From assembly GCF_947305105.1 (NCBI RefSeq), contig NZ_CAMZCS010000017.1, positions 1 to 64,000 of the forward strand: DNA of 64,000 nt, written 5' to 3'. The position numbers and the translations under genes are program-made. The notes beneath the pieces were generated by a model. The model was not told the DNA's origin and did no database searches. It worked only from the letters and a program-made list of their open reading frames with translations. Source of the DNA: an uncultured Fibrobacter sp. (GTDB lineage Bacteria; Fibrobacterota; Fibrobacteria; Fibrobacterales; Fibrobacteraceae). Shown here piece after piece: positions 1 through 12,508 of this stretch; within the stretch, counting starts at the first letter, position 1; each line of letters starts with the position of its first letter.

Positions 1-1368
1 ATTTGCATGTGGGAATACAAGGATTGGATGCCTAAAATCGCGAACCTCTGGCGCACCACTTTTGATATTGGTCCCGAATGGATTTCCACATCCTGGTACC
101 GCGGCGTTTACGAAATTATCGATGCCAATAACAAGTACTGGCAAATTGCAAAGCCCGGCCACTGGAACGACCCGGACATGCTCGAGGTAGGCAACAGGGG
201 CCTCTCTTACGAAGAACAACGCTCCCAGATGACGATGTGGTCCATCATGGCTGCCCCCATCATGATCAGTTCCGACGTGCGCAGTATGAGCAATGAGACC
301 AAGGAACTCTACCTGAACAAGGACATGATTGCCATTAACCAGGATTCCCTGGGCGTTCAGGGCCATCGCATTTCTGACAAGAACGGCAAGCAGGTATGGA
401 CAAAGCCATTGAAGAATGGCGACATCGCCGTGGCGCTCCTCAACAATAACAACTCTACCCAGACCGTTGAATGCGATTTTAAGGACATCGGCGTAGACGG
501 TGAAGTGGAAGTTCGCGATGCTTGGAAAAAGAAGGACTTGGGTCCGGTTTCCCACGTTTCTATCGAACTCCCGGCTCACGGTTCTGCACTGCTCCGCTTG
601 GTTCTCAAGCCGGTTCCGCGCGCACCGTTCAAGGGTGAAGCTCTCGCTATTCCGGGCAAGATTGAAATGGAAGATTTCGACGTGAACGGCGTGGGTCAGG
701 GTAACACCACCTACAATGAAACCGATGCCGAAAACCGTGGCGACAGTGACTACCGCAAGGAAACGGGCGTTGACCTTTACAAGAAGGCTACGGGCGTCAT
801 TGTGGGTTACAACCAGGCTGGCGAATGGCTCGAATACACCGTGAAGGTCGCCTCTACCGGCACTTATGTCATGAATGCCGCGGTTGCTTCTGCCAACAAT
901 ACCTCGAGTTTCCAGCTCTCCGTGGACGGCAAGAACATCACCGAAGAAATTGCTGTGCCTGCCGCTACTACGGGCGAAGACAACTACGACGAATACAACG
1001 TGGTCACGGCCGACGTGGAACTGACCGAGGGCGAACATATCCTGCGCTTTACGGTAACCGGCGACTGGATGGACATCGACTACATCAACTTCATTGATAA
1101 GGAAAAGGGCGAAGAGGCTTCGACACCTGAGCCCGGAACGGAAACGGAACCCGAACCCGGACTCCGTCTCGGTAAGGTGAATTTTGTACGTAGTTCTGCC
1201 GAATCGCTCAAGGTGTTCAGTATGACGGGCAAGTTCCTGGGCCGTTTGGAAATGCAGGGTGTGCAATCGGCTCGCGAAATGTCCGAGAGTTTGCGCCGTG
1301 CAGGATTTGCTCAGGGTGTGTACCTTGTACGTAGCGGCAACGTTGCCCACCGCGTCCAGGTGAAATAA
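1..1368 (+). CDS. GH27 alpha-galactosidase with CBM6 and C-terminal basic domain (5' partial)
   Basis: The reading frame is open from the first base, so the N-terminus and catalytic nucleophile region lie outside the window. The visible start (about residues 1-125) is the second half of a GH27 barrel: the WNDPDML motif carries the family's acid/base Asp, followed by the MAAP, INQD and LGVQG blocks typical of alpha-galactosidases. A beta-sandwich follows, then a CBM6 module (about 210-365, IPGKIEMEDFD...GEWLEY...DIDYINF), a Pro/Glu linker and a C-terminal basic domain (VFSMTGKFLGR...GVYLVR...VQVK). It should remove terminal alpha-galactose from hemicellulose outside the cell. The CBM6 is closest to that of the GH10 xylanase in this window. 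Family assignment is firm; the exact substrate is inferred. Confidence 0.9.
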   Translation: MCMWEYKDWMPKIANLWRTTFDIGPEWISTSWYRGVYEIIDANNKYWQIAKPGHWNDPDMLEVGNRGLSYEEQRSQMTMWSIMAAPIMISSDVRSMSNETKELYLNKDMIAINQDSLGVQGHRISDKNGKQVWTKPLKNGDIAVALLNNNNSTQTVECDFKDIGVDGEVEVRDAWKKKDLGPVSHVSIELPAHGSALLRLVLKPVPRAPFKGEALAIPGKIEMEDFDVNGVGQGNTTYNETDAENRGDSDYRKETGVDLYKKATGVIVGYNQAGEWLEYTVKVASTGTYVMNAAVASANNTSSFQLSVDGKNITEEIAVPAATTGEDNYDEYNVVTADVELTEGEHILRFTVTGDWMDIDYINFIDKEKGEEASTPEPGTETEPEPGLRLGKVNFVRSSAESLKVFSMTGKFLGRLEMQGVQSAREMSESLRRAGFAQGVYLVRSGNVAHRVQVK

Positions 1369-1381
1369 AAACGAATATTCC

Positions 1382-1448
1382 CTATTGATAACTTATCAAT
1401 AGAACTCCCTTCGCGGGGGTTCTTTTTTTTGTGTGCCGTAGGTATTTT
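1382..1448 (+). promoter_or_regulatory. Putative activator site plus -10 box of the GH5 gene
   Basis: The palindrome TTGATAACTTATCAA (1385-1399) extends outward to a 10-bp inverted repeat (1382-1402) around one centre base. A TATTTT -10 box lies at 1443-1448, starting 44 bp after the 15-mer ends. No -35 box is visible. The terminator of the upstream gene lies between the two elements. Confidence 0.65.
1401..1431 (+). terminator. Intrinsic terminator of the GH27 gene
   Basis: The stem AGAACTCCC / GGGGGTTCT around TTCGC is followed by a run of eight T. Confidence 0.85.
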
Positions 1449-1475
1449 TGTATTGGTGTAAAAAAAGAGGATGTT

Positions 1476-2870
1476 ATGAAGGGTTCAAAATTCATTGCGG
1501 CCACGATTGTCGCATTTTCTTGCATCGCTTTTTCGGCGGTGAGTTCCTTTGCAATCACGAGCCAGTTTCGTGGCGTCAACTGGGCCGACAAACGCGATAA
1601 CTTCGTCTCCGATGTGTTGGTACTTTCGGGGCTGAGCCAGTCGTACGACTACGAGTCGGCTTCTGTGGTGGCGGAACGCGTCATCGGGCAGTTCCAGGAA
1701 GTGCTGGGCACGAACAGCGTGAGAATCCCGGTGAACGAGCCGACGGTGCTTAGGCACCTTGCCGCCTATTCGGGCGTTCTGGACGTAGCGCTGAAGCGTG
1801 GCCGCCTGTTGATGGCTTACTGGGGCCCTGCGCAGCCGGCTCCTCCTAAAGACATGAACGACTGGTGGAAAATGTGGGCGACGCTTGTCGAGAAGTACGG
1901 CAAGCACCCGAATGCTTATTTTGAAATTTTCAACGAACCGCACATGTACAGCAAGGAGGAACTTCGCGAAATATATGCGACGTGGCTCGAAAAGTTCCCG
2001 GACGTGCCGCGCGACCATATTTTGCTCGACGGCTCGGGCCTTGCCTGGAACGTGCCCGACATTGCCGACGACCCGCGCTTCGAGGGCTGCCTGTTCGCGG
2101 TTCACGAATACACCTTCTGGAATATGAGTATCACCACCGAAGAAGGCTGGAAAGGAAGCTTCAAGGGGAAGGTGGGCAAGTATGTCGACCGTACGGTCTG
2201 TACGGAATGGGGCGGCGCGATGGGCCCCGGCGAAAAGAATGGCGTGCATTACGACTACATGGATTACAACCAGCCGCCGAACAACTATTTCACGGCCTAC
2301 ATCCGCGGCATGAGCGACCAGCTGCATGATTGGGAAATGGGCAGTTTCTACTGGCCGGGTCTCCGTGACGGTGACTGGTACAGCATGACCAAGCGCGTCG
2401 GCGAAGGGGCAAATATCAAGCTCGAAGTTGTGAACCAGTCGGGCGTGGACCGCATGCAGCGTGCCTGGGCGGACACCGTGGCGGTTGAACAACCCAAGGA
2501 TACCACCGTTACCGATACGACATCGACGGGTACGGTTGTTGCGGATACGAGTGTGAAGGATACGGCTTCTCATGCCGCCGACTCGATTGCTCCGGTTTCG
2601 CCTAAGGATTCTACGGTCGCTCCTGTCGCTTCCACGGATTCGTCTGCGGAGGCGGATAGCTCGGCGGCTCTCCATGGGAATGTCCGGTGGCAGCGCATGT
2701 CTCCGGAGCCTCTCCAGGTGTTCAGCATGACGGGACGCTTCCTCGGCCGCGTGGCCTTGCGCGTCGGTGCCGGTGTGGATGTTTCGGCGTTGCTTAAGAA
2801 TGCCGGCTACGCTGGTGGTGTCTATTTGGTGCGAGGTGGTGGCTTGAATGCTCAAATTCGCGTAAAATGA
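1476..2870 (+). CDS. Secreted GH5 glycoside hydrolase
   Basis: The start at 1476 is chosen because AAAGAGGATGTT precedes it and a clean signal peptide follows (about residues 1-26); an upstream in-frame start would spoil it. Residues about 27-330 form a GH5 barrel: FEIFNEPH holds the acid/base Glu154 and CTEWGG the nucleophile Glu244. A Thr/Ser/Asp-rich linker (about 333-397) and the basic C-terminal domain (VFSMTGRFLGR...GVYLVR) follow. Unlike most neighbours it has no CBM6. It probably cleaves beta-linked backbone glycans (cellulose, mannan or xyloglucan-like) at the cell surface; the subfamily, and hence the substrate, cannot be told by eye. Confidence 0.85.
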   Translation: MKGSKFIAATIVAFSCIAFSAVSSFAITSQFRGVNWADKRDNFVSDVLVLSGLSQSYDYESASVVAERVIGQFQEVLGTNSVRIPVNEPTVLRHLAAYSGVLDVALKRGRLLMAYWGPAQPAPPKDMNDWWKMWATLVEKYGKHPNAYFEIFNEPHMYSKEELREIYATWLEKFPDVPRDHILLDGSGLAWNVPDIADDPRFEGCLFAVHEYTFWNMSITTEEGWKGSFKGKVGKYVDRTVCTEWGGAMGPGEKNGVHYDYMDYNQPPNNYFTAYIRGMSDQLHDWEMGSFYWPGLRDGDWYSMTKRVGEGANIKLEVVNQSGVDRMQRAWADTVAVEQPKDTTVTDTTSTGTVVADTSVKDTASHAADSIAPVSPKDSTVAPVASTDSSAEADSSAALHGNVRWQRMSPEPLQVFSMTGRFLGRVALRVGAGVDVSALLKNAGYAGGVYLVRGGGLNAQIRVK

Positions 2871-2893
2871 TGGATTTCTGCGTATTCTAATTA

Positions 2894-2957
2894 TTGATAA
2901 CTTGTCCATGCGAAATGCCTTTTGAATGAAAAAAAGCCCCCTTTTTGGGGGTATTTT
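2894..2957 (+). promoter_or_regulatory. Putative activator site plus -10 box of the GH43 gene
   Basis: TTGATAACTTGTCCA (2894-2908) is followed exactly 44 bp later by TATTTT (2952-2957). A C5/G5 hairpin (2937-2951) abuts the -10 box. No -35 box is seen. Confidence 0.65.
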
Positions 2958-2958
2958 T
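2931..2958 (+). terminator. Probable intrinsic terminator of the GH5 gene
   Basis: An A-run, then CCCCC-TTTTT-GGGGG, then TATTTTT. The T-rich tail doubles as the -10 region of the next gene. Confidence 0.6.
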
Positions 2959-3008
2959 ACAGGGTGGGTTATGAAAACCGCCGCTTAAATGGCGAAAGGG
3001 ATGTTACA

Positions 3009-5111
3009 ATGAGTTTTGTAAAATGTGCAAAATGGGCTGTTGCCCTTGTTGGATTTGGCCTCTGTTCGCAGGCAATGGCTGAAAACCCGATTATCCAGAC
3101 ATATTATTCTCCAGACCCGGCTCCTGTCGTCTTTGGCGACACGGTCTGCGTGTATACCGGTAACGACGAAGGGGGCCACTTCTTCACGATGCACGGCTGG
3201 CGCGTTTCTTGCACCACCGATATGGTGAACTGGACCGACAAGGGGACGCTTATCCTCTCCAACGAAAGCTTTGGTGGCAATGCCAAGAAGAACGGTGACT
3301 GGGCCGCTCAAGTCGTGCGCCGCAACGGTAAGTATTACTACTACGTGACCGTGGAATCGACCCGCGGTGGCCGCGCTATCAACGTCGCTGTGGCCGACAA
3401 GCCCGAAGGTCCGTTCAAGGATGCCCGCAACGGTCAGCACCTCGCCGGCCCGAACTGGGACTACATCGATCCGACCGTATGGATTGACGATGACGGCCAG
3501 GCATGGCTCTACTGGGGTAACCCGAAGCTCTATTACGCCAAGCTCAAGGAAAACATGATTGAGTTCGACGGCGAAATCAAGGTGTTCGACATGAGCCGCG
3601 GCTTCTCTCCGAATGGCAACTCCGTGTACACCGAAGGCCCGTGGATCCACAAGCGCGACGGTAAGTACTACATGCTCTACGCATCGCATGGCACTGGCAA
3701 CGGCGGCGAGAGAATCTCGTATTCCACGAGCGACTCCCCGACGGGTCCGTGGACTTGGGGCGGCCTCATCATGGAACCGGGTAACGGTGCTGCGTTCACC
3801 AACCACTGCGGTATCATCGACTTCAAGGGCCGTAGCTTCTTCTTCTACCACAACCAGAAAAATGTGAGCGGTGGCGGTTACAGCCGTTCAACTGCGATTG
3901 AAGAATTTACCTGGAATGCCGACGGCACGATTCCGACCATCAAGCCGACCGATAATGGCGTGGTCAAGCCCATCAAGAACCTCGACCCGTTCGAGCGTGT
4001 GGAAGCCGAGACCAAGTCTTGGGTGGGCGGCATCAGCGTTGATAAACCGCGTGACCCCGAAGGTGGAAACTACACCATCATCAACCATGTGGCATCGGAA
4101 AATGGTGCAGTTTACCTCACCAATATGGGTAGCAATTTCTATACGAAGGTCCGTTCTGTGGACATGGGCGATGGTGCCGACAGTATCACCATTTGCACAA
4201 AGGGTGATGCAGGCAAACTCGAACTCCATGCGGGTTCCGAAAAGGGTGCGCTCCTTGCCTCTATCGATGTCCCGTCCAGTTCCAAGTGGGAAGAACATAC
4301 TTTTGCCTTGACAGATGCGGCTGGTGTCGATGACTTGTTCTTTGTCGTGAAACAGGGCGGTTTTGATTTTGACTACTGGTACATGGTCAGCAACGCTTCT
4401 GCTGTTCCGCAGACTCCTTACAATGATGTCGCTGCCGCGGTGCCGGGCAAGATTGAAGCCGAGAACTACGACGTGGGCGGCCACAACAAGGCCTTCTACG
4501 ACAACGACCGCGAAAATCAGGGTGGAGCTTACCGCGAAGACGAAGTCGACATTGTGGCGATTGACGATTCCAAGTGTGGCGAGGCAGCCTGCACAGGCTT
4601 TGCCATTGGCTACACCAACGAAGGCGAATGGGTAGAGTACACCATCAATGTCGCTGCCGATGCGACGTACAAAATTACCGCAAATGTGGCGACCGCATCG
4701 GATGCTTCTGCGATGCAGTTGCTCGTAGACGACAAGGCAATCACGGAATCAGTGGCTATCGAAAAAATAGACTCGGTGTGGACAACATACAAGATCGTCG
4801 ATGTCGGCTCTGTGGAACTCAAGAAGGGCGAACATGTGCTCAAGTTGCTCATTACGGGCGGTTATCTGAATGTGGACTGGTTGCAATTTACCGACCCGAA
4901 TGCAGAACCGGCTCTTGCCATTAAAACTCCGGTTGTGAATGCTGCAAAGTCGCAGCGCTACGAGGTTTTCTCCGTGTCTGGCAAGCGCTTGGGCCGTGTG
5001 AATGTTACCGGCGGGACCATTGCGGAATCCTTGAAGATGGCGGGCTACAGGCCTGGAATCTACATGGTGCGTAACGCTTCCGGCGTGCATGTGGTGAACA
5101 CGGCCAAGTAA
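3009..5111 (+). CDS. Secreted GH43 arabinofuranosidase/xylosidase with two CBM6-like modules
   Basis: Start 3009 follows an AAAGGGATG ribosome site and gives a signal peptide ending near residue 24. Residues about 26-320 are a five-bladed GH43 domain: YYSPDPAP carries the likely general base Asp36, DPTVWIDDDGQAWLYWG the pKa-modulating Asp, and EGPW the acid Glu. Two jelly-roll modules follow (about 325-465 and 480-625). The second is a typical CBM6 (PGKIEAENYD...GEWVEY...NVDWLQF) and the first a more divergent relative. The C-terminal basic domain is VFSVSGKRLGR...GIYMVR. It probably removes arabinose from arabinoxylan; beta-xylosidase is the alternative. Confidence 0.88.
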   Translation: MSFVKCAKWAVALVGFGLCSQAMAENPIIQTYYSPDPAPVVFGDTVCVYTGNDEGGHFFTMHGWRVSCTTDMVNWTDKGTLILSNESFGGNAKKNGDWAAQVVRRNGKYYYYVTVESTRGGRAINVAVADKPEGPFKDARNGQHLAGPNWDYIDPTVWIDDDGQAWLYWGNPKLYYAKLKENMIEFDGEIKVFDMSRGFSPNGNSVYTEGPWIHKRDGKYYMLYASHGTGNGGERISYSTSDSPTGPWTWGGLIMEPGNGAAFTNHCGIIDFKGRSFFFYHNQKNVSGGGYSRSTAIEEFTWNADGTIPTIKPTDNGVVKPIKNLDPFERVEAETKSWVGGISVDKPRDPEGGNYTIINHVASENGAVYLTNMGSNFYTKVRSVDMGDGADSITICTKGDAGKLELHAGSEKGALLASIDVPSSSKWEEHTFALTDAAGVDDLFFVVKQGGFDFDYWYMVSNASAVPQTPYNDVAAAVPGKIEAENYDVGGHNKAFYDNDRENQGGAYREDEVDIVAIDDSKCGEAACTGFAIGYTNEGEWVEYTINVAADATYKITANVATASDASAMQLLVDDKAITESVAIEKIDSVWTTYKIVDVGSVELKKGEHVLKLLITGGYLNVDWLQFTDPNAEPALAIKTPVVNAAKSQRYEVFSVSGKRLGRVNVTGGTIAESLKMAGYRPGIYMVRNASGVHVVNTAK

Positions 5112-5141
5112 AAAAGAATTCCTATATACACATCCCAAAAG

Positions 5142-5180
5142 TCAGGCGTTCCGGATAATCGGAGCGTCTGATTTCTTATT
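5142..5180 (+). terminator. Intrinsic terminator of the first GH43 gene
   Basis: A 12-bp stem with wobbles (TCAGGCGTTCCG / CGGAGCGTCTGA) around GATAAT is followed by a T-rich stretch. Confidence 0.75.
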
Positions 5181-5196
5181 TTACGCTTTCCTCTTT

Positions 5197-5260
5197 TGGA
5201 TAAAGTGTCCACGATAACTTGAGCCTGTTCGGTGAAAAAACACATTGTTAAAGGTATCTT
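5197..5260 (+). promoter_or_regulatory. Putative activator site plus -10 box of the beta-helix enzyme gene
   Basis: TGGATAAAGTGTCCA (5197-5211) is the most symmetrical TGGA/TCCA copy. TATCTT (5255-5260) starts 44 bp after it ends. No -35 box. Confidence 0.65.
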
Positions 5261-5289
5261 ATAGAAGGGTCCAAAAAGAGGATGAAACA

Positions 5290-7917
5290 ATGTGTAGAAT
5301 GTTTGGTTTTGTTGCTTTTGCAACGTTTTGCTTAGTGGGTAGTTTGGGCTTTGCTCAGGAACAGGCGACTTTCTATGTTGCACCCAGTGGCAGTGATGCC
5401 AATCCGGGAACGGAAGCGGCACCCTTCAAGACAATAACCAAGGCGCAGAAGGCCGTTCGCGAAATCAACGGCACCATGACGGGCGATATCGTCGTGTACT
5501 TGCGCGAGGGAACCTACCAGCTGAACAGCACGGTGAACTTTGACGAACGCGACGGCGGCAAGGACGGCCATTACGTGCGCTACAAGGCCTACAATGGCGA
5601 AAATCCGCTAATCACGGGCGGCATGCCAATTACTGGCTGGGCCATCCATGATGAGGCGAATGGTATCTGGAAGGCCGAAGGCGTCGAAGGCAATTTCCGC
5701 CAGTTGTACGTGAATGGCAAGAAGGCCGTTCGCGCTTGCTTCCCCAACGCAATTGCAGCAAATGACAAGGGCGCAGGCTCTTTTGATCACGATTTTGTAC
5801 GCCTTACGAAGGTGGACTCTTCGGGCCGCGCCTTTGATGTTTCTGCGGACTACGTCAAGAATATCAAGAACATCGAGGATGTTGAAATCCATCTGATGAT
5901 CGCCTGGGCCGAAAGCATCTTGCGATTGGAAAAAGTTCAGGTGAACGGCGGTACTGCAAAACTCATCCCCAAGGATCCTGAACGTACCAAGTTGTTCCAT
6001 CGCGCATACCCGATGCTCGGTACGGCCTTCACGAGCAATCCGCCCAAGCAGCAGGTTTTCTATCTGGAAAACTCCTACGATTTGCTTGATGCTGCGGGTG
6101 AATGGTACCTGGATGAAAAGGAACATGTGCTTTACTACAAGCCCCGTTCCGGAGAAAGCATGGCTACGGCCAATGTGGTTGCTCCCCGTTTCAATACTTT
6201 GTTCAACGTTTTAGGTAAGGATACCAAGAACAAGGTGGGCTATATGAGTTTCGAAGGCCTAAACTTTGCTCATTCCAACTATACCCGCCCCAGCGAAGAA
6301 GGTTTCCTGGATTTGCAGGCGGCAAACTTCAATGTGGATGTCCTTCCGGATCCTGGTCGCGGGAATTGGGAAAGGTTGAACAGCAACAAGTTCTTGCTGT
6401 GGCGTCCGGATGCCGGCTTCCGTGTCGAAAATGCTCACCATTTCCTGGTCAAGAACTGCACCTTTACGCAAATGGCAGCGACCGGTCTTGACTTTGTATC
6501 GGGCACGAACGACGACGTAATCGAAGGCAACGTGTTCTACGAAATTGGCGCTGCAGGCATTATGCTTGGCAAGTTCTATCAGGACTCCACGACCGAAATT
6601 CATATCGCCTACAATCCGAGCGACAAGGAAGAAATCAGTACACGCGACACCATTCGCAATAACCTCGTGACCAACGTGACAAACGAACACCAGGGTGCTG
6701 TGGGTATCGGTGCAGGTTACCCGCGCTATGTGGTGATTGAAAATAACGAAATTTCCTACACTTACTATTCAGGAATTTCCCTTGGGTTTGGCTGGACCAA
6801 AGACCAAACGGCCATGACCAACAACCATGTCAACAAGAACAATATTCACCACATTTCTCGCCTGCTTTGCGATTCCGGACCGATTTACACTTTGAGCAAC
6901 CAGGGCACTGGTAGCGAAATCAAGGAAAACTACCTCCACGATTATAGTGCCTCCAAGTGGTCCGATTACTGGGTCTTGCCAATTTACCTCGATGAAGGCT
7001 CCAGCGGCTTTACGGTCGAAAATAACTCGTACAAGAATTCTCCGAGTGGTGTCGGCCAAAACCAGCCGGGACAATTTACTCAAAGGAACAATGGCGGTTA
7101 TATTGAGTCTGTTGCTGCCGCTGCGGGCCTTCAGGGTGAATTCAAGAATCTTGCAGACAAGATTTCGAACATCCCGCTGGCTGATTTCTCAAATCCGATT
7201 CCGCAGGCTCCGTTCAAGAACGCCTTCGTGTTCCCGGCTTTGGTGCAGGCAGAAGATTACGACGAAGGCGGCCAAGGTGTTTCTTACAGCGACAAGGATA
7301 TTGCCAACCAGGGAAATGCCTACCGTGAAGATGGCGTGGATGTTGTCGGGCTGGAATGCACCGATTCCGCTGCGACCCAAGGCTGCAAGGGCTATGCCGT
7401 TGGCTATACGCAGGCTGGCGAATGGATGGAATACTCCGTGAACGTGCCCGCCGACGCCAAGTACTTTGTCAAGGCGAATGTGGCTACGGCCTCCGAAACG
7501 TCTAGCTTCATGTTGCTGGTGGACAATAATGCTGTTACAGATACCGTTGCGGTCCCGAAAACCGATTCGACTTGGGACGTGTATAAGGAAATCGATGTGG
7601 GCACTGTTGAACTCAAGCAGGGCGAGCATGTGATCCGGCTGCTTATTACGGGTGACTACCTGAACATTGACTGGATCCAGTTCGCGGATTCGGCAAACCA
7701 GACTTTGCCGCCAACGCAATGGGTTGAAAAGGTGCGGCTTGAGGTGAGCCCGGAAACTGCTTACGACGTATTTGGACTTACAGGCAAATATTTAGGCCGC
7801 GTGGAATTGCGCGGAGAATCCGTCCGCAATGCGCTCGTACGCGAAGGCTTTGCCCAGGGTATTTACCTTGTTCGTGGATCTAGACATGCCAAAGCCTTGC
7901 GCGTGCAGGTGAGATAA
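5290..7917 (+). CDS. Secreted parallel beta-helix glycosidase (GH141-like) with CBM6
   Basis: Start 5290 follows AAAGAGGATGAAACA and opens a signal peptide of about 22 residues. The mature N-terminus (FYVAPSGSDANPGT...PFKTI) is the hallmark entry of right-handed beta-helix polysaccharide enzymes. The ITGG...LYVNGKKAVRA block and repeated N-rich helix turns (to about residue 630) resemble GH141, a family with fucosidase and xylanase members; GH120 is a weaker alternative. A CBM6 (about 650-795) and the basic C-terminal domain (VFGLTGKYLGR...GIYLVR) follow. The CBM6 is clearly sister to the second CBM6 of the GH43 gene just upstream. It probably removes a side chain from xylan or pectin; the activity is unproven. 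Confidence 0.75.
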   Translation: MCRMFGFVAFATFCLVGSLGFAQEQATFYVAPSGSDANPGTEAAPFKTITKAQKAVREINGTMTGDIVVYLREGTYQLNSTVNFDERDGGKDGHYVRYKAYNGENPLITGGMPITGWAIHDEANGIWKAEGVEGNFRQLYVNGKKAVRACFPNAIAANDKGAGSFDHDFVRLTKVDSSGRAFDVSADYVKNIKNIEDVEIHLMIAWAESILRLEKVQVNGGTAKLIPKDPERTKLFHRAYPMLGTAFTSNPPKQQVFYLENSYDLLDAAGEWYLDEKEHVLYYKPRSGESMATANVVAPRFNTLFNVLGKDTKNKVGYMSFEGLNFAHSNYTRPSEEGFLDLQAANFNVDVLPDPGRGNWERLNSNKFLLWRPDAGFRVENAHHFLVKNCTFTQMAATGLDFVSGTNDDVIEGNVFYEIGAAGIMLGKFYQDSTTEIHIAYNPSDKEEISTRDTIRNNLVTNVTNEHQGAVGIGAGYPRYVVIENNEISYTYYSGISLGFGWTKDQTAMTNNHVNKNNIHHISRLLCDSGPIYTLSNQGTGSEIKENYLHDYSASKWSDYWVLPIYLDEGSSGFTVENNSYKNSPSGVGQNQPGQFTQRNNGGYIESVAAAAGLQGEFKNLADKISNIPLADFSNPIPQAPFKNAFVFPALVQAEDYDEGGQGVSYSDKDIANQGNAYREDGVDVVGLECTDSAATQGCKGYAVGYTQAGEWMEYSVNVPADAKYFVKANVATASETSSFMLLVDNNAVTDTVAVPKTDSTWDVYKEIDVGTVELKQGEHVIRLLITGDYLNIDWIQFADSANQTLPPTQWVEKVRLEVSPETAYDVFGLTGKYLGRVELRGESVRNALVREGFAQGIYLVRGSRHAKALRVQVR

Positions 7918-7930
7918 AAAAATAGACAGT

Positions 7931-7976
7931 AAACAGTAGGTAGTAGGAAGGAATCTCCTACTGCCTGTTTTTGTTT
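7931..7976 (+). terminator. Probable intrinsic terminator after the beta-helix enzyme gene
   Basis: An imperfect long stem (AAACAG...GTAGTAGG with CCTACTGCCTGTTT) runs into a T-rich tail. Confidence 0.65.
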
Positions 7977-8122
7977 ACTTTTGCCGCATTATGTCTCTGC
8001 AAAAAACGGCAAAATATAGCCTCTAAAATAGCTTGAATATGCCATCTTGAGAAATTCCGGAGTTGGCTTTTTGATTTAAAAAGAGTATATTTATAAAAGA
8101 ATGTCCTTTGAATGGGGTTTTT

Positions 8123-8356
8123 ATGTCCTTGGAACTTCTAGAAAGAAAACTACGAACACTGCCTGAAGACAGCTTTGATGAGGTCGATGAGTTTTTCGAT
8201 TTCATTTTGTTCCGTTCTGAACGGGAATGTTCGCAGAATGATTTTAACGAGGATACAAAAGCCGCTCTTCGCGAAGTTGAAGAAATGAAGGCTGACCCGT
8301 CGAAAGGCAAGTCTTATACAGATGTCGATACGATGATGCGGGAGTTGCTCGCATAA
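8123..8356 (+). CDS. Antitoxin of a RelB/YafQ-type module
   Basis: This 77-residue protein starts at ATG 8123 (GGGG 8-9 nt upstream); a TTG at 8108 is less likely. The N-terminal half (LLERKLRTLP...EVDEFFDFILF) resembles the short DUF2281-type antitoxin head. The C-terminal half (ALREVEEMKADPSKGKSYTDV) is the RelB/DinJ-like toxin-neutralising tail. Its stop overlaps the toxin start (TAATG), as expected of a translationally coupled pair. A TATATTT -10 box (near 8088) gives the pair its own promoter. The module sits between two hemicellulase units and is unrelated to them in function. Confidence 0.75.
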   Translation: MSLELLERKLRTLPEDSFDEVDEFFDFILFRSERECSQNDFNEDTKAALREVEEMKADPSKGKSYTDVDTMMRELLA

Positions 8357-8634
8357 TGTATTCTGTAAAGCCGACTAATCAGTTTAAGCGAGATCTTAAA
8401 CTAGTTCAAAAACGTGGATACGACATACAGAAAATGACAGATGTCATCAAAAAACTTGCTGCGGGTGAAACTTTGCCAGAAGCGAATCGTGACCATGCTC
8501 TATCTGGAAATTTCAAGGGATGTCGGGAATGTCATATTGAGCCCGATTGGCTGTTGATTTATGAAATAGAGAAAGATAACTTGATACTGTATTTGACTAG
8601 GACAGGGACTCATTCAGACTTGTTTAAAAAATGA
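8356..8634 (+). CDS. YafQ-family mRNA interferase toxin (RelE superfamily)
   Basis: This is a 92-residue basic protein with the full YafQ signature. It has the N-terminal FKRDLK helix, an L.G.ETLPE.NRDH.L.G block, the RECHIEPDWLLIY core with conserved His and Asp, and the C-terminal LYLTRTGTHSDLF block whose His is the catalytic residue of the family. YafQ toxins cleave mRNA on the ribosome at in-frame codons. The length is normal and no key residue is missing, so the toxin looks active. It overlaps the antitoxin by one base. The partner antitoxin is not a simple DinJ. Confidence 0.88.
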   Translation: MYSVKPTNQFKRDLKLVQKRGYDIQKMTDVIKKLAAGETLPEANRDHALSGNFKGCRECHIEPDWLLIYEIEKDNLILYLTRTGTHSDLFKK

Positions 8635-8668
8635 TAGGAAAAGAACAGTTAGAGAAGCCTTTTCCCTT

Positions 8669-8731
8669 TTGACAAAAAATCCACACTAGTTGCATAATCG
8701 TTGTAAAAATCCTCCTTAAATGGGGTATTTT
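8669..8731 (+). promoter_or_regulatory. Putative activator site plus -10 box of the GH2 gene
   Basis: TTGACAAAAAATCCA (8669-8683) is followed by TATTTT at 8726-8731, 43 bp after the site ends, one less than in the other six copies. Confidence 0.6.
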
Positions 8732-8745
8732 TCTAGAGGGTGTAA

Positions 8746-12291
<3,546 letters not shown>

Positions 12292-12314
12292 AACCTCCTA
12301 CACACCATACCCGA

Positions 12315-12352
12315 GGGCATCTGCGGAAAATATTCGCAGGTGCCCTTTTTTA
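12315..12352 (+). terminator. Intrinsic terminator of the GH2 gene
   Basis: GGGCATCTGCG and CGCAGGTGCCC pair around a 9-nt loop and are followed by TTTTTT. Confidence 0.9.
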
Positions 12353-12404
12353 CAAATTAACTGAATTTTTGCGCCACCCTGTTGGGTCTACCGATTATCG
12401 CTTA

Positions 12405-12468
12405 TTGATAATTCGTCCAAAAAGAATTGTTTCGCCGCATTCTAGATGGCGGAATAATAAGATATCTT
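12405..12468 (+). promoter_or_regulatory. Putative activator site plus -10 box of the GH95 gene
   Basis: TTGATAATTCGTCCA (12405-12419) is followed exactly 44 bp later by TATCTT (12463-12468). No -35 box. Confidence 0.65.
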
Positions 12469-12508
12469 AGGGATATCCGAAAAAGGGTTCCTTAAATGAG
12501 GAGGATGT

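Noticed and set aside
1382-1402. FNR/CRP-type box
   Set aside because: The first copy resembles TTGAT...ATCAA, but the spacer is 5 rather than 4, and the other six sites have TCCA rather than TCAA halves, so assignment to FNR would be unsafe.
7931-7976. Mobile-element end or CRISPR-like repeat (repeated CAGTA/TAGTAGG)
   Set aside because: The pattern is one imperfect stem with a T-rich tail after a stop codon; a terminator explains it.
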